Shown here piece after piece: positions 1 to 11,085 of a DNA stretch of 64,000 nucleotides. Source of the DNA: Aquatica leii (taxonomy: Eukaryota; Arthropoda; Insecta; Coleoptera; Lampyridae); assembly GCA_035610365.1 (NCBI GenBank), contig CM069432.1, forward strand, positions 152,133,976 through 152,197,975, given 5' to 3'. The stretch's first letter is position 1; every line of letters begins with the position of its first letter. The position numbers were made by a program, and so were the translations under genes. The notes under the pieces are model-generated. The model saw only the letters and a program-made list of their open reading frames with translations, searched no databases and was not told the DNA's origin.

Positions 1-2
1 TA

Positions 3-656
3 AAAGTAAATGGCATAATACACAAAACAATAGCGCCATACAATCCATCAACCAACGGACAAGCGGAGAGGTTTGTTCAGACGTTAAAGAAGAGTATGAA
101 AAACATGGTTGCTGACGGAGATGACCTAAATTTGGCTTTACAAAAATTTTTATTAAGTTACAGAGTAAATGCACACCAAGGTACTGGTATCTCCCCGTCA
201 GCAAGAATGTTTGGTAGGAAAATACGTACACGGTTAGATCAAATACATCCAGATTACATTACACAAAAACATTATTACAAAATAAATGATAATAACAGAT
301 GTAGAAATTTAAAAGTAGGAGAGAGAGTAATAGCTAGGAATTATTTAGGTGAAAACAAATGGTGTTTTGAAACCATAGAGAGAGTAATAGGCAAATTACA
401 TTATAGTATTAGGCTTGACAGTGGTATAATGTGGAAAAGACATATAAATCAACTTAGAATTGTGGAAACTCCAAATTCAACGTCAGATTTAGAAATAGAT
501 TTTAACTGGCCTGTTGAAAATGACCAAATAATACCAACCGCATCTGCCCTCTCAAAACAGCAAGCCTCAGCAGAAGAGATCACCACAGCATCTAATAGCG
601 ATATATGTAGACGACCAGAGCGTGTTAAACGCCCACCAACTAAATATAGGAATTAG
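3..656 (+). CDS. Ty3/gypsy-type integrase, C-terminal part (5' cut by window edge)
   Basis: The frame is open from base 3 to the stop at 654-656; the first Met is at 96, but homology starts at base 3, so the gene enters from the left. The opening residues contain NGQAERFVQT, the classic integrase block holding the third catalytic residue (the Glu, codon 66-68) of the D,D,E core. About residues 100-155 resemble the SH3-like DNA-binding region that follows the core (VGERVIARNY, then GIMWKRHINQLR), and the end is a basic tail (RRPERVKRPPTKYRN). Integrase joins retrotransposon cDNA to chromosomal DNA. No stop or frameshift is visible over 217 codons, unlike every other element here, so this copy is fairly young. 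The polypurine tract and LTR follow directly. Reverse transcriptase lies outside the window, so autonomy cannot be judged. Confidence 0.9.
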   Translation, partial: KVNGIIHKTIAPYNPSTNGQAERFVQTLKKSMKNMVADGDDLNLALQKFLLSYRVNAHQGTGISPSARMFGRKIRTRLDQIHPDYITQKHYYKINDNNRCRNLKVGERVIARNYLGENKWCFETIERVIGKLHYSIRLDSGIMWKRHINQLRIVETPNSTSDLEIDFNWPVENDQIIPTASALSKQQASAEEITTASNSDICRRPERVKRPPTKYRN

Positions 657-716
657 GAATAATTAAGTTTTGCTGATTAATTTTGTACTTGTAGAATTTA
701 CTGCTAGTGAGGGGAG

Positions 717-860
717 TGTTAGCAATTACGATGTACCCTGTATGATATATAGATTTTTGTAAAATACGACGACACCTAGTGGTGGAACTTAGGAATATAC
801 ATGTATGTACGCAGCCATGTAAGAATTGTATTTGTTGATTAATAAATATTGTAATCTACA
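717..860 (+). repeat. 3' LTR of the gypsy-type element, with polypurine tract
   Basis: A purine run (gaggggag, 709-716) lies about 50 bases after the integrase stop and is directly followed by TGTTAG, as expected for a polypurine tract and LTR start. An AATAAA signal lies at 841-846. The first good ...TACA end is at 860, giving a short LTR of about 144 bp. The 5' partner is outside the window, so the right boundary is provisional; an end near 880 is also possible. Confidence 0.65.
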
Positions 861-2768
861 ATCATCCTTTAAATGTCACATTACAATTTATAAGTACAAA
901 CACAAAACCAGTATTGAAAAAATTTACATTATTATATCTGTAACTTATTTTAATTGCGGTAGAATATGAAAGTGCTATATTAGTCTTCTATTTGTTACTA
1001 GTAGATAGCCAATATTGGATACAGATAGAAAATGTATATAGGCTCTATAATCGCTCAATGCAAAATAGTTCTGCCGATTAATAGCTAACGTTCGTTGTAC
1101 TTGAGTTGTTGAACTAAATTATTTAAGTTTGTATAGATGTATGGTTTACATACATTTAAAAACAAATACATGTAACTTTATTACTATAAAAAACAACATA
1201 AATTCTTTATGGACATGTTTTTTGTCAAGGTCCTATCTTTACGAACAACACTCAAGTAAGGTTGTTTATATTAATTTAGTAGATTGCAAAGCATTATTAA
1301 GATAAAAGCTAGTAATTACGTAAGCATAATTTTCATAAAATTAGTTAAATATTTGAACCAGATGTGCATGGAATGCGAGATAAGTTGATATCAGTTCACA
1401 CCTGTGGTATACTCTCGTTTTGAAATAAACGATAGACCTACTATTTTCTACAATTGTTAGTTTTGTGTTACTCGTTGGATAGTTATTATGTTAATTTGTC
1501 GTGCTGTTTTCAATAGACCAACAAAGATTTATTGTAATTGTGAAAAGCGTTTCGGCTCGCCCACACTATGCTTCCAAGTAATCGGGGTGAGAGCTATTGT
1601 TGCCTACACATCTTGTTGATTTAGATGCTTGTCTTTTGATTGTGTATGCGATGTGGGAAATTTGGGATAAGTTTGTTGTTAAATATAGCGCGGAGATAAT
1701 GTATGAGTTGAGTATTTTCTTAACTGAAGTAACATTTTATACTCTTTACTTATCAATATGTGGTTTGCTTGTTATATTTACTATATACTAAAATTAATAC
1801 GATAAAACGTTATGAATTTGGCTATAGCTAAATGGTACGTTAAAAATAATCAATTTATTTAATTTATGTTACAAATTTCTTAAAACACAACTTTCTCAAA
1901 TAGAATGTGACGTAGAAGCATTTATAATTAAAAAAGTATCATTTTAAAAACATGAAACAATTGATAACACATATAAGCAATAGAAATAGCAAAATTAAAC
2001 AAGTTATTTATTTATTTACAAAAATTTCCAGTTGTTTTAATTTAGAACTGAGCAAAATGGTATGTTTAAAGTTAAAAGTTTGTAATGCCTGAAAATCAAA
2101 TGCTGATATATCACACTTGAACTGTTTTATATACTTCATTGATTCACATAAGTTGTGTTACAAAAATAGATACAGTTTTTTTCTTGGTTTTAGAAATTAG
2201 AGTTTTACAACGTTAATAAAAAGTAATATATCTGTTATTTTTGTAGAACAATTTTATTAACTATATGAAACCAATTATCGAAATACCATAAAAAATAATT
2301 TCAAATTTTTATGTGAAAAATTTCTCTACAAATATTTTTATAAATGGATAAATGAACAAAATTATGAGTCTTGAAATTTATTATATACAGAGGCATTTAT
2401 AAACCCGTAAGTAATTCTTGCAAAATAGTATTGTCACGTTTTTTATTAAAACTGACACATTTAGTTATACTAAAAATATGTACACGTTGAAACTAATCGA
2501 ACTAATTAAATCTAAGGATATTTAATAAAAACTCTTACACTAATTTATATCGCACTATCACTTACACGAAAATAAAGTCTGCGGATAACTTCACACACTT
2601 GTTTAACACTTATTGTTTGTTTACACTAAAGTTGCGTACAAGGTTATACTTCGTAAATTTATCTCACACGCGTTAATCAATTATTTATTTAAACTTGAAT
2701 AATCTTCTTAACACTGCCATCTTTACATTACAGGAATAAATAAAACCTCTGATTTGTTTGTGCCGCAT
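861..2768. other. AT-rich DNA without a recognised gene
   Basis: Only short open frames occur (for example 1597-1791), with no family motif and composition like their surroundings. I recognise no repeat end, RNA gene or conserved structure here. Confidence 0.5.
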
Positions 2769-3068
2769 TTATACATTTTGGAAATCTTTCTCGAATGTTT
2801 TATATCTTTCGGTATACGTTCTGGAAATGTACAAAAACCTTGATAAGGCTCGTTTCACTGCCCCCTTCTTAGGACTGTTCCGTCCCAGAACAGGAGACTG
2901 GATGCGACACCGGTAAAAAGGACCGTGGCGATAGCGGCAGCTTCCTCTATTTCGGCAACTTCCTTGACCATAAAAGTAACAGTCAATGGACTTTTCCTGA
3001 CCCGATATTCTTTTTGGTTGGTAACTACAGACCAACACTTGAACGCCTTGGAAGACGACCTCCAACAT
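2769..3068 (-). CDS. Open frame with one CCCH-type zinc finger, 99 aa
   Basis: Cys30, Cys38, Cys44 and His48 give exact C-x7-C-x5-C-x3-H spacing, with aromatic and basic residues where the CCCH family has them (CYFYGQGSC and CRYRHG). CCCH fingers commonly bind RNA. Downstream of the finger is a basic stretch (RNSPKKGAVKRALSRF). In frame, a stop lies shortly upstream of the Met at 3066-3068. The patch is clearly richer in G+C than its flanks, so it may be inserted or transduced sequence, or a retrocopy fragment. It lies next to the transposase relic that begins near 3.25 kb on the other strand. I do not recognise the parent gene. A single short finger in an isolated frame could also be a pseudogene fragment. 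Confidence 0.45.
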   Translation of the reverse strand: MLEVVFQGVQVLVCSYQPKRISGQEKSIDCYFYGQGSCRNRGSCRYRHGPFYRCRIQSPVLGRNSPKKGAVKRALSRFLYISRTYTERYKTFEKDFQNV

Positions 3069-3255
3069 GTTTCGAACTGTCCTTCAATTTAGTTGATCTA
3101 AGCCACAACCAAGCTTGGGTGCTGCCAATTTCTTAACATGGTGGGACTCTTTGATAGTAGAAGACTGTCTTCTTAAGCGAACCTTAGAAAGTGTCGGGGA
3201 CACGGGAAACAGACTACAGTTGGTAGTGCCAAAGAGCTGGGTGTCAGAAGTGTAC

Positions 3256-3886
3256 ATCGTACAAATTTGATGCAATGGCTGGAAAACTAATTCCAAATCT
3301 ACCCCCTAATGGTCTCAGCGTAATGGATAATGCACCATAATACTCGAAACAAATAAACAAACCTCCGACTCAAAGCAATCGTAAAGAAGACATTGTGGTT
3401 GGAAGCAAATGGAATTTCTACAACTAAAATGCGAAAAACAGAATTATTAATTTTAGTCAAGCAGCATCCTGTATCCAAAAATTATTTTGTAAATAAATTA
3501 CTAAGTGAGCATGGACATACTATTGTTCAATTGCCTTCTTATCATTGTGATTTAAATCCAATTGAATTCATATGGAGTCTCGTAAAAAGAAAAGTCGCAA
3601 TGAATATGAGGCACAACAAAGAATTGATATTGAAAATTTAGTTCGAAATCTATTTTCTGAAATTACAAATGAAGATTGGGAAAAATAGTGTAATCATGTG
3701 TCACATCTTCGTGAAGAAATGTGGAAAGCCAATTGTTTAGCTGATGAGGTTGTTGAAAGTTTGATATTTACTGTAAATAATAGTGATTCAGATGAGCACG
3801 GTTGTAAAAGTGATGAAAGTGAATCTTTAGGTAATAATAATCAATTAATTACTGACCTTAGTCATAGTGTGTCATTTTATAAATAA
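3256..3886 (+). pseudogene. Decayed DDE-superfamily (IS630/Tc1-like) transposase, C-terminal half
   Basis: Three reading frames are needed. The first carries LIPNLPPNG followed by MDNAP, the block with the second catalytic Asp, then a stop where the family has PYHS. The second (about 3393-3600) reads WLEANGIS ... HGHTIVQLPSYHCDLNPIEF, the conserved block with the catalytic Glu. The third (about 3600-3886) supplies the helical tail and the acidic Ser-rich end (SDSDEHGCKSDESESL); an in-frame TAG stands after NEDWEK. The product would have been the DNA-cleaving enzyme of a cut-and-paste transposon. Two frameshifts and at least two stops make it inactive. Other relics of related genes lie at 21.8, 44 and 48 kb. 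Confidence 0.85.
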
Positions 3887-5408
3887 GAGATAATGCATTT
3901 TGTTGTGTTTTATATCAAAATGAGAGTTTACTTTTCTGCTTTGTAAATTTTTCAATAAAAAAATTATTAAAAACCATACTAATTGTGGTTATTGTAGTTG
4001 TAATTAATGATTAGATTAAAATTAGATATTCGTACAGTAATCGAGATTGTTCATGTTTTATACTAACATTTTTTTCCACTACAACTTATGCAACCAATTA
4101 TGCATCCGAGTACTACTTGTTTGCTTGTTGCCTACTTTTAAAAACTGTTTTAAATATTAGAGCCAAAATACTTTTTTATCATACTATACATTGTATGATA
4201 CGCGCTTCCCCAGGGTTTTTGTAAGCTTAGAAAAGCTGTATAAACTGTAATGACTTATTTTTACATATCTTATGTATTTATTACGGTTGAAATAATATCT
4301 TATTGGGTGTTTTTCTAAGTAACCTAAAATAAAACTTTGTTGTTTTGTCTGTGATCACTAATTTGTGGGTGAGCAATGTGCACTCTATTTTATAAAACGT
4401 CAATAGAGATAATTTAAATGTGTATATTTAGGATTGTTCTCATTGTAAATTAAAATTGTCATTTCTTATATACACTTTTATTTTTTTTAATACGGTTCAG
4501 AATTTTTCGCAAATTTTAATCATTTTTTTAGTTTAGTAATTGATGAAGATGGACGTAATTTGTTTGAATATGTGCTAAGTGACGTGTTAATAATGGATTT
4601 TTGAAAACATTACATATTTCTTAATAGAAGTAGAACTATCTAATTTGAAAGTGCAAATTGCAAGTTTGATTTTCTCAAAATTATTGTTGTATTATCTGTT
4701 ATAAAATTCTACAATTTAAATACGTTCCTCAACTAGTAATCACAGTTTTGTGTGGTAAAGGCATTTTAGACACACGCTCTTTATACCTGTACTTTTAGAA
4801 GAACTTTTTGTTTTATACAAGAATACTTACAATTGGAAACTCTATCCTTACAACTTCTTCTTCTTCTTTAACTACATAATTTTAAGCATGTGTTAAACAA
4901 GTATGTATTAAGCTAGGAAACTATTTTTTGTGCTTCCGTCCGTTTGGCGTATTTTACAGGCATTATAATCGGCCGGAAATTTTACTTTTCCGGCCTAGGC
5001 CGGTAAAGTGTAGTAAAATTTTATAACTAAAAGTTCGCACTAGTAATCATTAATTAATTAAACGTCATCTGCCAATATGTCAAATTTATTAACATACACT
5101 ATTATCTGTGTTGTTGTTTAGAGTAACACTAACAATTTCTTTTAAACAAATGTAACAAATTTGCTTATATCTTACAATTGCTAAAAACAACAATGGTTTT
5201 ATTTTCATATAAGTGAAATTGTAATAATATTATGTAACTGTCAAATGACTTTCAAAAACAATTGTATTTTGTCATTACAGGTTTTAGTTTTATCACAATA
5301 TTTGTTATTAAATTTTATTAAAAATCAATATTTAAATAACTGTTTTAATTAATTTATACTATAAAGGTCAGCACAAAAAATGTTGTGTATCGCACGTCCT
5401 AAAAGTAT
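3887..5408. other. AT-rich DNA; one GC-rich small hairpin at 4971-4995
   Basis: No gene is recognised. At 4971-4979 ggccggaaa pairs with ttttccggcc at 4986-4995, followed by a second ggccgg-type palindrome; this stands out in otherwise AT-rich DNA. I see no transposon ends around it. Confidence 0.45.
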
Positions 5409-5476
5409 TTTGCGAGTATTTGCTTTTAGTAGGCCTCGGCTACACCTCCGCCTACAAATATGGTCATACTCGCAAA
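5409..5476. repeat. Inverted repeat with GC-rich loop
   Basis: tttgcgagtat (5409-5419) is the reverse complement of atactcgcaaa (5466-5476). The sequence between is GC-rich (aggcctcggctacacctccg), unlike the flanks. It probably is the core of a small palindromic element. Confidence 0.45.
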
Positions 5477-5521
5477 TAGCACTTTCTGGACTACTGATAC
5501 AAATAACTTTTAAATATTGTC

Positions 5522-5592
5522 CTGTTCGGATTATGTGTTAGCACAGAAACAGAAACTGAATATCTGGTGCTTCAGAGTTTGTAATATACCGT
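5522..5592. repeat. Dispersed repeat, copy 1 (inverted copy at 37,341-37,409)
   Basis: About 70 bases match the reverse complement of 37,341-37,409 with about six differences by eye (shared stretch: atgtgttagcacagaaac). No coding capacity is visible. It is probably the remains of one interspersed element family. Confidence 0.7.
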
Positions 5593-6094
5593 CTTTTAAC
5601 ATGGGTTGTCTCGTTTACAGATATCTATAATTAAATTGTTCCCAATGGCAGTTTCACTTAACGGTAAATTAATACCTGAAATCAACATCTTTTTTTTTAT
5701 CTTCTTTGCCATTTCTTAAAATCGAAATCGAAATAATGCATTATCCAATTTTGCAATTGGTATATTGCAACCCATCAGCCAATTGCATAAACTTTATTTG
5801 CTTTTTTAGCTTAAAAATTTGATTTTGTTTGTAGTCATGACCTATTAAATCTACTTATGAGACTTCTTTTTATGAGTTTTGTGTGTAGCGGTTCTCAAGT
5901 GACGATCAACACAAAATTTCTTTACATATACAAGCTAAAAACAAAACAAGATTATAGAATGTTGTAAAGAAATTATAGAACTTAAATGATGCAATAAAAA
6001 ATTAAATATGTAAAGAGTAAAAAATTATGAAGTTATTCAGATATTGTTATTAAAAAAAACATTTTAGAATATAATTTTGAAATGAAAAATTATA

Positions 6095-6150
6095 CAGTAA
6101 AACCTCTATTTTTGACCATTTCTTAAAAACGGTCATTTCTCAAAACGTTG
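6095..6150 (+). mobile_element. pogo/Tigger-like terminal sequence
   Basis: TA followed by cagtaaaacctctatttttg and ...cttaaaaacggtcatttctc resembles the ends of pogo/Tigger elements, which begin CAGT(T/G)AAACCTCT after a TA target and carry internal ACGG(A/T)CA repeats. I could not find the matching opposite end, so this is a terminal fragment or a solitary end. Confidence 0.45.
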
Positions 6151-9100
6151 AGTCTTTAAATTCACGAAATTAATTATACTAAAACATTAGAAAAATGGCT
6201 TTTCTAATAGCGAACGCTTCTGTATAACATTCGCGAACCCTTCAATAAAAATTTTATTAACTGGTATTAGTGTTTATGTATGTTTAAGATATTTTTAATA
6301 AAAATAAATTGCTGGCACATTTAACTTATTAAATGTAAAAAACGCTTATTACAAAATACTGTTTTTTTAAATAAAAGAAGTTTTAATTAATAACAAAACC
6401 ATAGATTAATAAAAAAATAAAAATAAATAAATGTAATAAAAAAACTGATACTCTTTAAATTTAATATTCGTCTATAAAATACGAAAAACAAATATCCAAT
6501 AAAATACGTACTAATATGTTCTTATAGCTATAGATCTTAACAAATTTAGACAAAGATGATATGGATTTTTTGTATAATTTAAACGCAATGTCACTTGAAG
6601 TAAAATATCTAAGAATCTAATTTAATTTAGTTAAATAATAACTCAATAAAACTTTTATATTTAATTTATAAAACGTCTTTTGTTAGAATGTAAATATAGT
6701 AAGTCGTGACAATTTTATTTAAATTGTAAATACAAAATTTATGTTTTTGTTGCTACAAGTTAAATATGCAATTGTAATAGCTTAAATGCCAATTAAAACT
6801 AGCATTCGTATGTATTGCTCGAAACGAACTTATTTGCTTAAGTTTTAATTACTTTTTATCTTGGTTTTATAGCTTAAAAATGTAGATTACTTTTCAGTAT
6901 TATAGGACTAAAATATTAAATATTGCAAGAAAACCGTTTTATTAGCTTGTTAATAAAACTGTAATGTTATCGTCTTTTTCGTTGTTTTTAATTTTTTTAA
7001 TTGATGTGATTGATGAGCGTTGATTGTACATATTTATATATAAACTAAATGATGTAATTCCAAATTAGATTTGAAAAGATCGAAATGAGCAATATATTTA
7101 ACAATAATGTTTGAAGTTTTTGTTAACAACTTGTCAACATACTCCCGTTAGCTATTAAACTTAAAAACGACCCTTCTTGCTGTGCCAGTCGAGTTACAAC
7201 TACAAATGCAGAAAGTACTGCACAGTTGTGACAGTATTAAATAATTTTAAAATATTGCTAAAATATGTCTAACATCTTAATGTAATTGTGTAAATAAAAT
7301 AGATAATTGTTACAAGTGACTTATTTAAATAATGTGAACTATTTGATTAATTAATAAGAAAACAGTTTATTACTTCCTTAATGTGCTATCACTCAGTACT
7401 GCACAGTATGATATTATTATTATAATATTATATTAACCATATTAATTAAGGCATACTTCAAGACATTTTGTGTTATTTAAAACAAAAAATTGATTTGAAA
7501 TTTTTTATTATTTGACTTTTAGGTAAAATAACTAATACAAAAATGTTTTTATTGTTTTTAACTAATCAATTTAAATTTTTTATTTTTGTATACACTTCTT
7601 TACAGTAGTACTTGTACGCTTGTTAACATAAACGTCAAACTACTTTTGAGAGATTTTGGGGGTTTTGTAATCTTTGCTCGAGCAATAAAATGTTATATTC
7701 AATTTGTTCCTGTCTAAATTGAGAGCATTTTTCTCTCGTGAACGTTTAAATGTTCAATTTACAAAACAACTTGTTAAATAAATAACTATAAAACACACAC
7801 TATGTTAATAAATAAAAAGATTGTGAACAGTTTGTTTTGAAATCGTTTTAAATTTTCTTAAAAGTAATACGTTCAAAATTTTGTGTTTTCACCTCCTGTA
7901 TACAATATAACCTAACATAATTCGCTTTCTATGAATATTTTAAATAATAATTTTGTTTAACAAATTTTAAAAAACGATTAATTTCTACAATCAATCCACG
8001 CGTCCTGAAGAGATTTGAACAAATAAGAATAATATGTATTTAAACAAAAATGTATAAGTAAAGTCTCTATTACAGGGCAATTAAACAGTAAATATTTTAT
8101 TAATTTAATTTTATATCAACATTTGAGTTAAATAGTAGGTTTATTTTAATATTAAAAAAAAATAAAAAAATGTAATAAGGACAGTTTGTTAAATATTATA
8201 ATATTTAGTCATTGGTTAATTTTTTACTGTATATCTATTGATTACTTTGCTACCATTACTAGTAAATTTAAAATAATTGTTGTTTAAAAATAAAAGATTA
8301 GTTTTAGCTTTTTAAATTTTTTTACTATATATTTTTTAAGTGAAGGTTTAAGTAATAATCGCAGATTTTAAAAGCTAAAACTGTGCGTAGCAATGCTTGC
8401 TGACAATGTTGAAATTTGTGACGTAATTGATCACGCATAATCTAGTTTTCAAAGATTTTGGGATAAAAAAACGTAAATACTAAAAAGATAACAAATTTTG
8501 ATAATCTTAAAATGTTATAAATTGCTATTGTTACTATTGAGTGATGCGTAATATATTGATAGCTACTCTGATTTTGAGTGTAAACATTAAAATACTTCTA
8601 AATCGAAGAATTGTCCTCTTTGCGCGCAAAGTGAATAAAAAGTGGCAATTACATACTATGATATTGTTTCTACAAAACATAGTTTCTATCGATATGTAAG
8701 GAATAATTACGATTAAAAAAAGGTTGATGCTAGATTCTGAAGATTTTGGAATATAAATTTTATGTGAACAAAAAATTAGTGCACTATAACAAAAACGTTT
8801 AATAGCGTGTGGTACACATTTAACAATAACAGACATTACAAATATTATAAACAGTTTTGATTTACATTAGTGTTGTTAGTAGTTTCAGAAACATCTGGAA
8901 TAATTGTTTGTACATTTTCGTTGCAACAATAACTGGATAATTTAAACTGTACAAAAATGTTTTTTTCCACTACTAGTTGTATACGCTTGCATTATTACGT
9001 ATAATAGAAGGCCGTGAAGTTGTACTTTTTTAAGCGCAGGTAAATAATATTTCATTATTAACTAGTAGTTAATAATGAACATATTTACATTTTCTGATAA

Positions 9101-9543
9101 TACTGCAACAGTTTCAAAGAAAAAAAGTTTACCAAACTGCGTACCAAGAGCAAGAGATTTTATTCAATGCTAATTTAAGTTTTCAAATCGCTCAATTAAT
9201 AAATTAATTTGATTTTAAAAAGTAAGTTATTTAAAGTTCGCGCTTAATTAAATGTAAATATTGAGTTAAATATGTTTTAGATATAATCAATGCTTAAAAT
9301 AATAATGTTTTTAAACAATTTAAACAACTTTAGCAATAAAAACTTACGTTATCTGTTTATTTTTGTGTTTTAAATCACAATTAAGAATTACGTCAAAATT
9401 AATTCTATTAAACTAATGACAACTGTCAGAATTACTGACTTGATTTTTAATCTAAAATTAATATCTTAAATTTTAAATTTGATTTAGTAACAGATAGAAA
9501 GGTTGTATAATTCTAGTAGTGGAAAAAATTGTATATATAACAC
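6151..9543. other. AT-rich DNA with one dispersed repeat, no gene
   Basis: Poly(A/T) tracts and short random frames only, apart from the dispersed repeat at 7618-7738. The frame at 8534-8836 on the minus strand has no recognisable domain and ordinary AT-rich codon content. Confidence 0.45.
7618..7738 (+). repeat. Dispersed repeat, copy 1 (direct copy at 16,608-16,740)
   Basis: The two copies share acataaacgtcaaa, a CTCGAGCAATAAAATGTT-type segment and gtctaaatt in the same order and spacing. The block after gtctaaatt differs: here it folds on itself (taaattga ... tcaattta); in the other copy it is a long hairpin. Confidence 0.65.
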
Positions 9544-9644
9544 GGTTGAGAAGTTCATTATAACCTGCGCGATTTATATCCCTCGACGCTTCGCGTCTCG
9601 CGATATAATCTATCGCTTAGGTTATAATGATGCACTTCTCAACC
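9544..9644. repeat. Palindromic mini-element with GC-rich core
   Basis: The left arm, ggttgagaagttcattataacc (9544-9565), pairs with the right arm at 9620-9644 except for a 3-base gap. Inside, gcgat..atatc and gatata..atcgc form a nested stem around gacgcttcgcgtc. No protein is encoded. Similar palindromes with GC-rich cores lie at 16.3, 27.1 and 50.3 kb. Confidence 0.65.
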
Positions 9645-11085
9645 TTGATTTATAATATACTATTATACGTCAAACGATTTCTAAAATTTAATAGATTTAT
9701 AAAAATTTATTGCTTAAATAAACAAATAAAAAATTTTAAACTTGGCGTTTTTCGTGTTTTTTTGAAAATACTATTTTGCAAATTGTTAGATAAATGCTTG
9801 TTTCTAAAGTATTCAACGTATAAATTAAAGCTAGACGTTTTTAAAGTTTATTTACTCTTAACAGCGACAATCGTTAATTTTAATTAAAGTTAAACTGAGT
9901 TCTAATTTTAATTACCTCACTTACTGATGTACAATGTTCGTTAAGTAAACGAACAATAAGTTTACAAGAACATGAGTTCGTGATGTTCCAGCATTTATCT
10001 GTCAAAATATGTAGTGTATAATCTATCTCTTGTCTACGTCTAGACATTGTTTCTTAACAAAGCATAAGCTTTAAGTATAAATTATTGCAAATAATAACTA
10101 TATACGTTATTCTTTAACAAATTAAATTGATAATGTTAGAATTTCTCTTCTACGAAGCATTGTTTTTCCTACACAAAACTATCGATTGGAAAACCGTAGG
10201 ACTTGTCAAATAAACTTGAATTGTTTTAGCTATAACTTGTTTATTAAATTAAAAATTCAGTAAAACTAAATAGTTTTACTTAGTTTTTAATTTAACTTAT
10301 ATGGGAATTATTTTATTAGTAAATTTTGTTTTTGTGTTAATTTTTTATATTATCATTATGGCAAATGCTGCTTCTGTATAGGTAGCTAAGTTTTATTTTA
10401 TGTTTACTGATAAAAAATCCTAATTCTATAATTTTCTTGCTTAACTCCTTTTATCCTTTACTTTAGATAACAATATAAAGGAGGATAAACCCACTAAAGG
10501 ATTTATACTTAAAAAAAAAATTCGGTGTGGACAAACATCACCAACGAATGTAATAAAACAGACTTCCAAACGGCAAAACACCTGATGTTTTATTTGTATG
10601 TATGAAACTAAACATAAAACAGATCTGTGATACACGACATGTAAGCAATGACATAAAATTAAAAGTTGTATTATCTACGATAAAAAAATATGTTTCTCGT
10701 GGAGTTTTCAACTTCTTATTAACCGCCGACCAAGAGGTTTTTTTGGCAAACATGGGACACCAAACGCAGCCACTTGAAAATTACTTTAAAGTACGGCTTA
10801 CTATTTTGGTAAATTGTAAAATAATTACAATGTGACTGAACCTTAACTTGGAAAATTTTGTATTCTTGTTTTTTGTTATTTAAAAGAAAAGTTTTAAAAA
10901 CAAAAAAATATAAACTAATTACTGAAAGAAATAATATTATTTAATCAAACTTAAAAAAATGCAAAACACAGTATTAGCTTTATAAATAAAAAATTACAAT
11001 AACTTATGTTGTTTTTATACATTTTGCATATTAAAAAATGTTGCATTTAATGTATTACGAACGGAGTAATTTTCATTATTATTAC
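9645..11085. other. AT-rich DNA, no recognised gene
   Basis: The overlapping frames at 10,441-10,835 sit in a somewhat less AT-rich patch, but I recognise no domain on either strand. Nothing else is visible. Confidence 0.4.

Noticed and set aside
1597..1791. 64-codon frame with hydrophobic stretches
   Set aside because: Looks like a membrane peptide but has no context, homologue or regulatory signal; AT-rich DNA readily yields such frames.
3084..3296. 70-codon minus-strand frame beside the CCCH frame
   Set aside because: Overlaps the start of the transposase relic on the opposite strand and shows no motif; most likely a shadow.
8534..8836. 100-codon minus-strand frame
   Set aside because: No domain, signal or composition distinct from the flanks; length is within chance for this base composition.
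10441..10835. Cluster of overlapping frames on both strands
   Set aside because: I looked for transposase motifs (piggyBac, Tc1, Harbinger) in all frames and found none that fit in order.
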